Below are positions 26,268 to 35,358 of a stretch of DNA of 64,000 bases, in pieces. The notes under the pieces were generated by a model that saw only the letters and a program-made list of their open reading frames with translations, was not told the DNA's origin and searched no databases. A program made the translations under genes and the position numbers. Numbering within the stretch: position 1 is the stretch's first letter; the number at the start of each line of letters is the position of its first letter. This DNA comes from an uncultured Ruegeria sp. (GTDB lineage Bacteria > Pseudomonadota > Alphaproteobacteria > Rhodobacterales > Rhodobacteraceae): assembly GCF_947504215.1 (NCBI RefSeq), contig NZ_CANNGO010000003.1:290052-354051 (forward strand), in the 5' to 3' direction.

Positions 26268-27593
26268 ATGAACCTGATGAAATCTCTCATCCCTGCCGCC
26301 GCGATCGTCGTGCTGCCGCAGATGGGTCTTGCGCAAGAGGACGCCGCAACCGGCGAAGCTGCGCTGCATACACAATACATCTTCACCACCTTGCTGTTCT
26401 TGATGGCGGGCTTTCTGGTGTTTTTTATGGCCGCTGGTTTTGCCATGCTCGAAGGCGGGCTGGTGCGATCGAAAAACGTTGCCATGCAGATGATCAAGAA
26501 CGTGGCGCTGTTTTCCTTTGCCGCAATCATGTACTGGCTTATCGGCTTCAACCTGATGTACCCTGGCGACGGCTGGACCATAGCGGGTTGGGTTGGCCCG
26601 TTCTTCTCAACCACAGTTCTGGATCCCGTGGGAGTCCCCGCCGCGGAAGCGGCGCTGGATTATGCGTCGGTTGGCTCGGACTTCTTCTTTCAGCTGGTGT
26701 TTGTGGCCGCAACCGCCTCGATAGTTTCGGGTGCCGTGGCGGAACGGATCAAACTGTGGCCTTTCCTGATCTTCGTGATCGTGCTGACCGGTGTGCTTTA
26801 CCCGATCTCTGGGTCCTGGCAGTGGGGCGGCGGCTGGTTGTCCGAAGCAGGCTTCTCTGACTTTGCTGGCTCAACTGTTGTGCACTCGGTCGGTGGCTGG
26901 GCGGCTCTGGCTGGCTGTCTCATCCTTGGCCCGCGTATCGGCAAATATAAGGACGGCAAAGTCCACCCGATGCCCGGTTCAAACCTGGCGCTAGCCACCT
27001 TGGGGACATTCATCCTGTGGCTGGGTTGGTTCGGCTTCAACGGCGGCTCGCAGCTGGCGATGGGCACCGTGGGTGACGTATCTGACGTATCGCGCATCTT
27101 TGCTAACACCAACATGGCCGCTGCGGCGGGCGCTGTTGCCGCCCTGATCATGACACAGGTTCTGTACAAAAAGCCTGATCTGACCATGGTTCTGAACGGC
27201 GCGCTTGCTGGTCTCGTCTCGATCACTGCCGAGCCTCTGGCGCCGACCCTGTTCGGCGCGCTTTGGATCGGTGCAGTCGGCGGTATCATCGTTGTCTTCG
27301 CGGTTCCCATGCTGGACAAGTTCAAGATCGACGACGTGGTCGGTGCCATCCCGGTTCACCTGTTCGCAGGCATTTGGGGCACCATCGCCGTGATCTTCTA
27401 CGGTGAGGCCAGCCTGATCACTCAGCTGACCGGTATCGTGGCCTACGGCATCTTCACTTTCGTCGCCGCCTTGATCCTATGGTCCATCCTGAAGGCCGCC
27501 ATGGGCATCCGCGTCAGTGAAGAGGACGAGATCAATGGCCTCGACATGGCCGAACTGGGTATGGAAGCCTATCCAGAGTTCTCCAAAGGCTAG
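26268..27593 (+). CDS. amtB: Ammonium transporter
   Basis: 441 residues with a cleavable signal peptide (VVLPQMGLAQ, about residue 23) and eleven predicted transmembrane helices. Amt motifs include AMLEGGLVRSKN, FDFAGSTVVHSVGGWAAL-like segment (SDFAGSTVVHSVGGWAAL), GWFGFNGGSQLA and VHLFAGIWGTIA. Imports ammonium and is gated by GlnK from the adjacent gene. Followed by a good terminator. Confidence 0.96.
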   Translation: MNLMKSLIPAAAIVVLPQMGLAQEDAATGEAALHTQYIFTTLLFLMAGFLVFFMAAGFAMLEGGLVRSKNVAMQMIKNVALFSFAAIMYWLIGFNLMYPGDGWTIAGWVGPFFSTTVLDPVGVPAAEAALDYASVGSDFFFQLVFVAATASIVSGAVAERIKLWPFLIFVIVLTGVLYPISGSWQWGGGWLSEAGFSDFAGSTVVHSVGGWAALAGCLILGPRIGKYKDGKVHPMPGSNLALATLGTFILWLGWFGFNGGSQLAMGTVGDVSDVSRIFANTNMAAAAGAVAALIMTQVLYKKPDLTMVLNGALAGLVSITAEPLAPTLFGALWIGAVGGIIVVFAVPMLDKFKIDDVVGAIPVHLFAGIWGTIAVIFYGEASLITQLTGIVAYGIFTFVAALILWSILKAAMGIRVSEEDEINGLDMAELGMEAYPEFSKG

Positions 27594-27615
27594 ACCTTGA
27601 TTCAAAAGACACGAA

Positions 27616-27650
27616 AACCCGGGCGCTTGCGTCCGGGTTCTCTTGTTCTA
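27616..27650 (+). terminator. Terminator after amtB
   Basis: AACCCGGGCGC and GCGTCCGGGTT form an 11-bp stem (one G-T pair) with a two-base loop, followed by CTCTTGTTCT. Also suits the convergent aminotransferase gene. Confidence 0.75.
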
Positions 27651-27661
27651 AATCGTGTTCG

Positions 27662-28846
27662 TTAGACGCCGACGTCGACAATCGCTTTGGCCAAGATCGG
27701 CACAGTTGTGGCGTTCAGGCCTGCGATGTTCAACCGGCTGTCACCAACCATATAGATACCGTGATCGCCCCGCAGTTGCTCAACCAGGTCCGGTGCAGCG
27801 CCGAGGCGCGAGAACATACCGCGATGCTGTGCGATAAACCCGAAGCGATCTGAACCGCTGTGGCGCTGCAACTCATCGGCCAGTTGTTGACGCAGGTCCA
27901 ACATCGACAGACGGACCTCTTCCAGCTCTGCTTCCCAGTCCGCGCGAAGTTCCGGGTCTGTCAGGATCGTTGTTACAACTCTTGCCCCGTGATCCGGTGG
28001 GAAGGAGTAGTTCTGGCGGTTCAGGAAGGCCAGCGTCGACTGGTTCAGCGCCGTTTGCGCCGCATCATCGCTGATTGCCATCAGTAGGCCAGTGCGCTCA
28101 CGATAAACGCCGAAGTTCTTCGAGCAGGACGCCGCGATCAGGCATCGTTTGACGGACGAGGCCACCAGACGGGTCGCCTGCGCGTCTTCCTCAAGGCCGT
28201 CGCCAAAGCCCTGATAGGCGATGTCGATCATCGCCACGAGACCAAGCTCATTGATGATGTTCACGACGTCTTGCCACTGGACCATGTTCAGGTTGGCCCC
28301 GGTCGGGTTGTGGCAGCAGCCATGCAATAGGACGACGTCGCCAGCATTGGCAGTTTTCAGGTCCTCGATCATACCGTCGAAATCGACGCCACGGGTCTCG
28401 TCGTCAAAATAGCGGTAAGGAACCGCTTCCATGCCCAGATAGTTCAGGATCGACAGGTGGTTGGGCCAAGTTGGGTTCGATACGAAGACGCGGGCCTCAG
28501 GGTTGGCCATGCGGATCATCTCGAACGCCTGACGGCAGGCACCGGTGCCACCCGGAGTCGCAACGGCGGCAATATTGGCGCGCGGGACGGATGCACTAAG
28601 GATCAGATCAATCATCGCATCGGCATAGGCCGGATCACCGGCAAGGCCGGTGTAAGCTTTGCTCTCCTGCTCCTCCAGAATGCGCTTTTCAGCTGCTTTC
28701 ACCGCGCGCATCACCGGGGTGATACCATCAGCATTCTTGTAGACGCCGACACCGAGATCGATCTTTTGATCCCGCGGGTCCTCGCGGTACATTTGCATAA
28801 GCGCCAGAATCTTGTCGGCAGGTTGCGGTTTGAGATGTTCGAACAT
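27662..28846 (-). CDS. tyrB: Aromatic amino acid aminotransferase (class I)
   Basis: 394 residues, PLP-dependent transaminase of the AspC/TyrB type. Landmarks: LGVGVYKNADGITPVM, the HGCCHNPTGANLN loop, and the PLP lysine in AASCSKNFGVYRERTG. The terminal SRLNIAGLN carries the substrate-carboxylate Arg. Probably acts on aromatic amino acids and aspartate; aspartate aminotransferase is an alternative. Its ATG shares one base with the TGA of the upstream sulfurtransferase (TGATG), so the two are co-translated. Confidence 0.88.
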   Translation of the reverse strand: MFEHLKPQPADKILALMQMYREDPRDQKIDLGVGVYKNADGITPVMRAVKAAEKRILEEQESKAYTGLAGDPAYADAMIDLILSASVPRANIAAVATPGGTGACRQAFEMIRMANPEARVFVSNPTWPNHLSILNYLGMEAVPYRYFDDETRGVDFDGMIEDLKTANAGDVVLLHGCCHNPTGANLNMVQWQDVVNIINELGLVAMIDIAYQGFGDGLEEDAQATRLVASSVKRCLIAASCSKNFGVYRERTGLLMAISDDAAQTALNQSTLAFLNRQNYSFPPDHGARVVTTILTDPELRADWEAELEEVRLSMLDLRQQLADELQRHSGSDRFGFIAQHRGMFSRLGAAPDLVEQLRGDHGIYMVGDSRLNIAGLNATTVPILAKAIVDVGV

Positions 28847-29700
28847 CAGTTCTCTCCGGTTGCGACGGGCAGGGTCGGGAAGGCACCCCATTCAGCCCAG
28901 GAGCCGTCATAAAGCGAGTGATCTTTCTTGCCCATGCGCTCAAGCGCAAGGCTAAGGATCGCGGCTGTCACGCCCGACCCGCAGGATGTGATCGCGGGTT
29001 TCGACAGATCGACGCCTGCGGCCTCGAAAATGGCGCGGCACTCCTCGGGTGATTTCATCGTATGGTTTCTGTTCAGCAATGCACCGAAAGGCACGTTGCG
29101 AGAGCCAGGGATGCGCCCCGACCGCAACCCTTCGCGCGGTTCGGGGTCTGTACCCGTGAACCGGCCCGCCGCGCGCGCGTCTATGATTTCGTGGTCGCCT
29201 AGCTTGGCAGCGGCAGAGACTTGCGTGACATCGCGCACAAGCTGATTTTGCACCCGCACGGTCATGTGGCGGTCGCGGACAACAGGCGGCAGATCCTCGA
29301 TTTCACACCCTTCGGCCTGCCATTTTGGCAAGCCCCCATCCAGAACGGCAATGTTTTCTTGTCCCATCAGACGGAACAACCACCAGACGCGCGCTGAAGA
29401 CATAAGACCGGCACCGTCATAGACCACCACCTGATGGCCGTCGCCCACGCCCATAGCGCGAAGACGCGACATGAACTTTTCGACCGGCGGCGCCATATGT
29501 GGCAAATCTGATCGCTGATCAGAGATGTCATCGATGTCAAAAAACCGAGCGCCCGGGATGTGGCCCGCATCGTATTCGGATTTGGCGTCACGCCCCTGTT
29601 GCGGCAGGTACCACGACCCATCCAGAATCCGCAGATCCGGGTCCTTCATATGAGCGGCCAGCCATTCGGTAGACACCAGGGTTTTCGGATCGTCCAGCAT
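28846..29700 (-). CDS. sseA: 3-mercaptopyruvate sulfurtransferase (two-domain rhodanese)
   Basis: 284 residues. Two rhodanese domains: the first with ILDGSWYLP and ARFFDIDDISD, the second with IIDARAAGRFTG and the active-site loop CGSGVTA, which is the 3-mercaptopyruvate type (rhodaneses have CRKGVT). Transfers sulfur from mercaptopyruvate, made from cysteine by transamination; the coupled aminotransferase gene downstream may supply it. The ATG at 29700 has GGGGAGG upstream; the frame open to 29757 is not used. Confidence 0.9.
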   Translation of the reverse strand: MLDDPKTLVSTEWLAAHMKDPDLRILDGSWYLPQQGRDAKSEYDAGHIPGARFFDIDDISDQRSDLPHMAPPVEKFMSRLRAMGVGDGHQVVVYDGAGLMSSARVWWLFRLMGQENIAVLDGGLPKWQAEGCEIEDLPPVVRDRHMTVRVQNQLVRDVTQVSAAAKLGDHEIIDARAAGRFTGTDPEPREGLRSGRIPGSRNVPFGALLNRNHTMKSPEECRAIFEAAGVDLSKPAITSCGSGVTAAILSLALERMGKKDHSLYDGSWAEWGAFPTLPVATGEN

Positions 29701-29792
29701 CAATGCCTCCCCAAAACGTGCAGGAGTTTCCCTATACTTGGCGGGATGCGTATTCAAGACTGGATGGAGGATGTTAGCGCTGTTTCACGTCT

Positions 29793-30062
29793 TCATCGCG
29801 CGCGACGCAGCCTGATATGCTGTATAATTCCGATAAAGCTGATTGCGATCCAGAAACTTTCGATCAGCATCGAGGCCAGATTGAAGTTCTGCAGCAAGGA
29901 ATAAACGATCAGAATTGACCCAAGCAGGTTGATCACCGGAAAGGCCAGATCATCGGAGTTCATCATGCGCATCTGCGTCGCGAAATAAGCCCCGACCACA
30001 ACCAGTGCGCCAAACGACCCGAGGGCATCGGCCCAAGTCAACGTGTCCAAAAAAGCAGCCAT
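29793..30062 (-). CDS. CBU_0592-like small membrane protein
   Basis: 89 residues with three hydrophobic helices (GSFGALVVVGAYFATQM, FPVINLLGSILIVYSLLQNF, SFWIAISFIGIIQHI). This length and spacing match the CBU_0592-like family of small three-helix proteins, function unknown. The ATG at 30062 is preceded by GAGGG. Confidence 0.75.
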   Translation of the reverse strand: MAAFLDTLTWADALGSFGALVVVGAYFATQMRMMNSDDLAFPVINLLGSILIVYSLLQNFNLASMLIESFWIAISFIGIIQHIRLRRAR

Positions 30063-30102
30063 CAATAGCCCTCATTATCAGTTCAGCGGGTGGAAACTTG
30101 GT

Positions 30103-30678
30103 TCAGGTAACCGGCTCTGACGCAGCCGTTTGCCCATAGTGATGCATATTCAGGAACATCGCTCCTGTTTGCCCTGCGCGATACCCGTGTGGGACATCCG
30201 CCGAGAACCGCAGACCCTGCCCCGCGTGCAGCGAAACCCATTCATCGTCGCGCAAAACGTCAAGGGCCCCATCAAGGACAAATACCTCTTCGGTAACTCC
30301 GGCAGCATGGGCTGGCGATTCGTGGCATTGGTTTGGAGTCAGGGAAACGTGAAAGGTCTCTGCCCCCAAAACCGGGTCAAACGGAAACACGATCTTTACT
30401 TCGATACTGCCTGGAAAAGTCACCGTTCGAAACATGTTCGCATCCGATGAGTCACGCAAAACAGACGTTCCGATCAGCGCACTGAGAGGCAGCTGAAACC
30501 CTTTGGCAATCTTCCACAAGGTGGCAATCGTCGGGCTTGATTCGCCGCGTTCGATCTGGCCCAGCATTGCTTTGCTGACCCCGGTCAATTCCGAAGCTTT
30601 TGACAAGCTCAGCCCCGAGGCTGCCCGCACATCCCTCAGTTTTAGCGTGATTTCGCCAGTTTCAGCCAATGTTTCCAT
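30103..30678 (-). CDS. XRE-family transcriptional regulator with C-terminal cupin
   Basis: 191 residues. A helix-turn-helix of the lambda-Cro type occupies about residues 12-65 (LRDVRAASGLSLSKASELTGVSKAMLGQIERGESSP), and a cupin_2 effector domain follows (EEVFVLDGALDVL and a C-terminal HAGQGLRFSADVPHGYRA). Cupin-type XRE regulators usually control amino-acid or polyamine catabolic genes. ATG at 30678. An open frame runs on upstream to 31335, but that part is antisense to ilvD and spurious. A large inverted repeat sits just upstream. Confidence 0.88.
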   Translation of the reverse strand: METLAETGEITLKLRDVRAASGLSLSKASELTGVSKAMLGQIERGESSPTIATLWKIAKGFQLPLSALIGTSVLRDSSDANMFRTVTFPGSIEVKIVFPFDPVLGAETFHVSLTPNQCHESPAHAAGVTEEVFVLDGALDVLRDDEWVSLHAGQGLRFSADVPHGYRAGQTGAMFLNMHHYGQTAASEPVT

Positions 30679-30705
30679 GCCAGTGCCCTGCGATTTCCCT
30701 TGTAC

Positions 30706-30738
30706 GTTATAACGCACATATGATACGTGCGCTATAAC
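30706..30738. promoter_or_regulatory. Inverted-repeat operator between the XRE-cupin gene and ilvD
   Basis: GTTATAACGCAC (30706-30717) and GTGCGCTATAAC (30727-30738) match at 11 of 12 positions as inverted half-sites with a nine-base spacer. Each half carries a TTATAA or CTATAA core. Position between divergent starts (28 bases from the regulator, 46 bases from ilvD) suits binding by the XRE-cupin protein. Confidence 0.6.
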
Positions 30739-30783
30739 ATACGCACCCAGATACCGCAGGTAGGGCAAAAGGGAAACAGCATC

Positions 30784-32616
30784 ATGCCAATGTACCGATC
30801 CAGAACCTCCACTCATGGCCGCAACATGGCCGGTGCCCGTGGCCTGTGGCGCGCCACCGGCATGACCGATGGCGATTTTGGCAAACCGATCGTCGCCATC
30901 GTCAACTCTTTCACTCAGTTTGTGCCCGGCCACGTGCACCTGAAAGATCTGGGTCAGATGGTCGCGCGCGAAGTCGAGGCCGCAGGTGGTGTCGCCAAAG
31001 AATTCAACACCATCGCCGTGGATGACGGCATCGCCATGGGTCACGACGGGATGCTCTATTCGCTGCCTTCCCGCGAGGTGATCGCCGACAGTGTGGAGTA
31101 TATGGTCAATGCCCATTGCGCCGATGCGATGGTCTGCATCTCGAACTGCGACAAGATCACCCCCGGCATGTTGATGGCCGCGATGCGGCTCAACATTCCG
31201 GCGATCTTTGTTTCGGGTGGCCCGATGGAGGCGGGCAAGATCGACATCGCCGATCTGGACGCTAAGAAGATCGACCTGGTGGACGCGATGGTTGCTGCTG
31301 CAGACGACAGGTTCACGGACGAACAGGTCAAACATATCGAAGAAAACGCGTGCCCTACCTGCGGGTCATGTTCAGGCATGTTCACTGCCAACTCGATGAA
31401 CTGTTTGGCCGAGGCGCTTGGTCTGGCCCTGCCGGGCAACGGCTCGACCCTTGCCACCCATGCCGACCGGAAAGAGCTGTTTCTGGAAGCCGGGCGCAGA
31501 ATCGTCGAGATCACCAAGCGCCACTATGATCTGGATGAGAAAGGCTTCTTGCCGCGTGAGATCGCCACGTTTGAGGCGTTTGAGAACGCCATGAGTTTGG
31601 ATATCGCGATGGGCGGGTCGACCAATACGGTCCTGCATCTGTTGGCCATCGCGTATGAAGGCAATGTCGATTTCACAATGACCGACATGGACCGGCTTAG
31701 CCGAAAAGTGCCATGCCTGTGCAAGGTCGCGCCCAATACCGAGAATGTGCATATGGAAGACGTCCACCGTGCGGGCGGCATCTTCTCGATCCTTGGAGAG
31801 TTGAGCCGTGCGGGGTTGTTTCACGATGATTGCAGCACGGTCCACTCGCCCACGATGGCCGAGGCCATTGCCAATTGGGACATCAAGGTCGCCAACAACC
31901 CAAGGGCTCAGGATCTGTTCAAAGCGGCACCAGGTGGCGTCCGCACCACGCAGGCGTTTAGCCAGTCCAACCGTTACAAAGAGCTGGATACAGATCGCGA
32001 AGGCGGTGTGATCCGCTCCAAAGAACATGCCTTTAGCCAGGATGGCGGTCTTGCAGTTCTGTTCGGTAACATCGCCCGCGACGGTTGCATCGTAAAAACG
32101 GCTGGTGTCGACGAGAACATTCTGAAGTTCACCGGATCGGCCTATGTTTGTGAAAGTCAGGATCAAGCCGTCAGCGATATTCTGACGGGTAAGGTCAAAG
32201 AAGGGGATGTTGTCGTCATCCGCTACGAGGGGCCGCGCGGCGGACCGGGGATGCAGGAGATGTTGTACCCGACCTCATATCTGAAATCCAAAGGCCTCGG
32301 CAAGGCCTGCGCCTTGCTGACCGATGGACGGTTTTCGGGCGGCACGTCAGGTCTTTCAATTGGTCATGTTTCACCCGAAGCCGCGGAAGGTGGCGAGATC
32401 GGCCTCGTGCAAACCGGCGACAAGATCGAAATCGATATTCCTAACCGAACAATCCATCTTGCGGTGTCTGATGAAGACCTCGCAGAGCGCCGCAAATCTC
32501 AAGACGAAAAAGGTTGGGTTCCTGCGGCACCGCGCAAGCGCAAGGTCTCTACTGCGCTTAAGGCCTATGCAAAACTGACAACCAGCGCGGCAAAAGGCGC
32601 TGTTCGAGAGCTTTAA
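30784..32616 (+). CDS. ilvD: Dihydroxy-acid dehydratase
   Basis: 610 residues. Converts 2,3-dihydroxy-isovalerate and -3-methylvalerate to 2-oxo acids in valine, isoleucine and leucine synthesis. N-terminal [26 protein letters not shown] fits; Fe-S cysteines are in CISNCDK (about residue 118-122) and [19 protein letters not shown] (near 190). Catalytic region [20 protein letters not shown] is near the C terminus. ATG at 30784; the frame open to 30727 would run through the operator. Followed by a perfect GC-rich hairpin. Confidence 0.96.
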   Translation: MPMYRSRTSTHGRNMAGARGLWRATGMTDGDFGKPIVAIVNSFTQFVPGHVHLKDLGQMVAREVEAAGGVAKEFNTIAVDDGIAMGHDGMLYSLPSREVIADSVEYMVNAHCADAMVCISNCDKITPGMLMAAMRLNIPAIFVSGGPMEAGKIDIADLDAKKIDLVDAMVAAADDRFTDEQVKHIEENACPTCGSCSGMFTANSMNCLAEALGLALPGNGSTLATHADRKELFLEAGRRIVEITKRHYDLDEKGFLPREIATFEAFENAMSLDIAMGGSTNTVLHLLAIAYEGNVDFTMTDMDRLSRKVPCLCKVAPNTENVHMEDVHRAGGIFSILGELSRAGLFHDDCSTVHSPTMAEAIANWDIKVANNPRAQDLFKAAPGGVRTTQAFSQSNRYKELDTDREGGVIRSKEHAFSQDGGLAVLFGNIARDGCIVKTAGVDENILKFTGSAYVCESQDQAVSDILTGKVKEGDVVVIRYEGPRGGPGMQEMLYPTSYLKSKGLGKACALLTDGRFSGGTSGLSIGHVSPEAAEGGEIGLVQTGDKIEIDIPNRTIHLAVSDEDLAERRKSQDEKGWVPAAPRKRKVSTALKAYAKLTTSAAKGAVREL

Positions 32617-32678
32617 CTGAACCCAAGTACTCCCGCGCCCGATCCGCCGCATCGGCTTCGCCCATACGGTGGTCGGTC

Positions 32679-32744
32679 TTGGGCCCGGCGCCGCGCAGAG
32701 CGCGGCGCCGGGCCCAACCAGAGGAGATGTCTCGCAAGAGACAT
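32679..32744. repeat. Double-hairpin REP-like element after ilvD
   Basis: TTGGGCCCGGCGCCGCGC (32679-32696) pairs perfectly with GCGCGGCGCCGGGCCCAA (32700-32717) around AGA, an 18-bp stem. Ten bases later ATGTCTC-GCAA-GAGACAT (32727-32744) forms a second perfect stem. I recall this two-hairpin layout as a dispersed element in roseobacters. It separates convergent ilvD and a sulfotransferase gene, so it can also end transcription. Confidence 0.6.
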
Positions 32745-32773
32745 TGACGATGGGCGGGAGAGTTTGCCAGCGA

Positions 32774-33592
32774 TCAGTCGCCCAATTTGGCGTGAACCTC
32801 GTCCAGATCAATCTCACCAATCGGCATCTTGTTGGACGGGTCATGAAAATCGTATTTGAACAGCTCGAAATCCTGCTTGTAGATTTCATAGACCAGATGC
32901 ATCGACAGGTCGTCGAAATAGTCCTCGACAGGATGGGCGCGTTTGGGTCCGTGCCCCTCGGATTCGTTAAACCGAGGAATATCTGACAGAGCTATCGCGT
33001 GCTGCGTGTCCGTTTTGTCCAATACACCTTGCATGCCGTCATTGAATTTCTCGGTCCAGAATATCCTGTCATATTGCCCGCCATTCACTATGAAGGTCGA
33101 GACGTGGCCCGACATGGCAGACCAGTGAATGTCCGGATCCATGGGCCTACGCCACCGGATCGTGTCGCGCGCAAACAGCAAAAATCGGCGGAAGCTGGCG
33201 ATTTGGTCAAACTCACCTTTTCCGTCGTCACCGCCGACTTCAATCCCATAGTTGTAGATCAGCGTCGGAACCAGATTGCCCCGGTATCTTTTACCGTTGC
33301 GCTGGATGCCACAGATCTTGTCGAAAAATGAACTAAGGATTCTTGTGTACGGGTTGCGCACACAGGTGAAAGAAAACGACGCGTGATTACGGACATTCGT
33401 GGAGATCAAGCCTTGGCTTTGATCAAACGCCCATTTGTGCATACCACCTTTGGCATCATGAATATCGCCGTCAAAAAAATGACCATGATCCGAAAAATAC
33501 ATGATCTGACCAATGGTCGAGCAAGCACATTTTGGCACCACACGGTATACCATACTCTCGCTCTCGGTCATCCAGGTGCCGGGAAAACCCAT
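32774..33592 (-). CDS. Sulfotransferase family 2 protein
   Basis: 272 residues. Transfers sulfate from PAPS, here probably to a glycan. The 5'-phosphosulfate site is RVVPKCACSTIG (about residue 17-28) and the 3'-phosphate site FTCVRNPYTRILSSFF (about 75-90). This PKCACST form resembles carbohydrate sulfotransferases of the chondroitin/HNK-1 type. Strong AGGAGG upstream of the ATG. It diverges from a core-2-type glycosyltransferase, so both may modify the same surface glycan. Confidence 0.87.
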   Translation of the reverse strand: MGFPGTWMTESESMVYRVVPKCACSTIGQIMYFSDHGHFFDGDIHDAKGGMHKWAFDQSQGLISTNVRNHASFSFTCVRNPYTRILSSFFDKICGIQRNGKRYRGNLVPTLIYNYGIEVGGDDGKGEFDQIASFRRFLLFARDTIRWRRPMDPDIHWSAMSGHVSTFIVNGGQYDRIFWTEKFNDGMQGVLDKTDTQHAIALSDIPRFNESEGHGPKRAHPVEDYFDDLSMHLVYEIYKQDFELFKYDFHDPSNKMPIGEIDLDEVHAKLGD

Positions 33593-33735
33593 CTGCTGCG
33601 CCTCCTATACTGGCCGGGCCTAAATTGGACGTGCCAGCATTTGAGACCAAAGAACCAAAAATATTCTGTTTATTCAATCGTTCATCCTCAGTATCACGGT
33701 TGGAAACGGGCAGAAACGGAAATTGCGTAAACCTC

Positions 33736-35313
33736 ATGGCAAAGATTGCCTATATTTTGCTTTGTCACAAAGACCCTGATGCGATCATCGCACAGGCCGA
33801 GCAGCTAACTGCCGTCGGGGATTGCATGGCGATTCACTTCGATGCCCGCGCCAATGCGGCGGACTATGATCGCATCCGCGCTGCACTGAAGGACAATCCA
33901 AACGTCACATTCGCCAGCAAACGCATCAAATGCGGCTGGGGAGAATGGTCGCTGGTTCAAGCCACGCTAAACGCCCTGCAGGCTGCTGTTGACGCTTTTC
34001 CCCGTGCCACGCATTTCTACATGCTTTCGGGCGATTGCATGGCGATCAAGACCGCTGAATACGCGCATCAATTCCTCGACGAGAACGACTTGGATTTTAT
34101 CGAAAGCCATGACTTCTTTGAGAGCAACTGGATCAAGACTGGTATGAAAGAAGACCGTCTGATCTATCGCCACTACTTTAACGAACGCACGCAAAGCGGG
34201 CTGTTCTACGCGTCTTTCGAAATGCAGAAACGTTTCGGCCTGACCCGGGACATCCCAAAAGACATCCAGATGATGATCGGCAGCCAATGGTGGTGCCTGC
34301 GCCGCAGAACCATCGAAATGATTCTGGATTTCCTGAACCAGCGCCGCGATGTGATCCGGTTCTTCTCGACCACCTGGATCCCAGACGAGACGTTTTTTCA
34401 AACTCTCGTCCGCCACCTGATCCCAAAGGGCGAGATCGAAAACCGCACACTTACCTTCTTGATGTTCTCAGACTACGGAATGCCCGTCACGTTCTACAAC
34501 GACCACTACGACATGCTGTTGGGTCAGGATTATCTATTTGCCCGCAAAATCAGCCCCGAGGCGCATGAGCTGAAAGACCGGCTGGGCGCATTATACGCCA
34601 GCGAAGGCGTTGATTTTCCGATCTCGAACGAGGGCCGCAACCTGCATGCTTTCCTGACAGGGCGGGGGCGTGTCGGCCGCAGGTTTGGCCAGCGGTTCTG
34701 GGAAACGGAAAACACGCTGGGACCAGAGCGTGAGTTGTTCCTGGTTGTGTGCAAAAAGTGGCACGTGGCCAAACGGTTGGTGGATCAGATTGCATCAGAA
34801 ACAGATATCCCGTGTGTCGAATATCTGTTCAACGAACAAGACACCCCGCTGCCAGATCTTGGGGGGATCGAAACGACATTGACGAAGCGGTCCAGACACC
34901 GGCGGTCTGTGGTTCGCATGTTATTCGAAGGGTTTGGGGCGGACCGGCTGGTTTTGTGCCTGGACCCTGCCAATCTGGACATCATCCGCGATTTTTGCCG
35001 TGACAAGGCCAAAACGCGTGTGCTGGAGATCGAATGCGAATACTCGGACGAGTATCTGATCGGCCATGCCCGACGCGTTGGGTTGGCAGGTGAGAACAGC
35101 CCGTCAGAAACCGTATCACGCCTGTTACCCACACTTCACAATGATCTGGCGTATGAATCTGAACAGATCCGCAATGCCGAGTTTGACGGCTACTTGCGCA
35201 TTCGCGAGACATCGGACCGAACTGAGAACGAAGCAGTTATCGCCAAGTTTCTGGGGATTGGGGCCGAAAAAGCCCAGGCGGTGATGCGGCTGGACTATCT
35301 GTTTTCCGACTGA
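33736..35313 (+). CDS. Core-2/I-branching type beta-1,6-GlcNAc transferase (GT14), with extra C-terminal domain
   Basis: 525 residues. N-terminal GT14 (Branch) domain, residues about 1-290: MAKIAYILLCHKDPDAII start, ASKRIKCGWGEWSLVQATL, FYMLSGDCMAIK, and SQWWCLRR with WIPDETFFQTLV. Residues about 320-525 form a second domain (KWHVAKRLVDQI, LCLDPANLDIIRDF, LRIRETSDRTENE) that I associate with the DUF5928-type region found next to this domain in roseobacters. No signal peptide. Divergent from the sulfotransferase gene with a 143-base gap. Acceptor unknown; a surface polysaccharide is likely. Confidence 0.82.
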   Translation: MAKIAYILLCHKDPDAIIAQAEQLTAVGDCMAIHFDARANAADYDRIRAALKDNPNVTFASKRIKCGWGEWSLVQATLNALQAAVDAFPRATHFYMLSGDCMAIKTAEYAHQFLDENDLDFIESHDFFESNWIKTGMKEDRLIYRHYFNERTQSGLFYASFEMQKRFGLTRDIPKDIQMMIGSQWWCLRRRTIEMILDFLNQRRDVIRFFSTTWIPDETFFQTLVRHLIPKGEIENRTLTFLMFSDYGMPVTFYNDHYDMLLGQDYLFARKISPEAHELKDRLGALYASEGVDFPISNEGRNLHAFLTGRGRVGRRFGQRFWETENTLGPERELFLVVCKKWHVAKRLVDQIASETDIPCVEYLFNEQDTPLPDLGGIETTLTKRSRHRRSVVRMLFEGFGADRLVLCLDPANLDIIRDFCRDKAKTRVLEIECEYSDEYLIGHARRVGLAGENSPSETVSRLLPTLHNDLAYESEQIRNAEFDGYLRIRETSDRTENEAVIAKFLGIGAEKAQAVMRLDYLFSD

Positions 35314-35324
35314 TCACAAAGTAT

Positions 35325-35350
35325 CCGGCGGCGCGGGTCAGCACCGCCGG
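35325..35350. terminator. Hairpin between convergent genes
   Basis: CCGGCGG (35325-35331) pairs with CCGCCGG (35344-35350) around a 12-base loop, flanked by T on the left and AAA on the right. Lies between the GT14 gene and convergent amaB. Confidence 0.6.
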
Positions 35351-35358
35351 AAACATCT

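Noticed and set aside
30679..31335. Upstream extension of the XRE-cupin reading frame to 31335
   Set aside because: It runs through the divergent operator and antisense through ilvD; the ATG at 30678 gives a normal XRE-cupin length.
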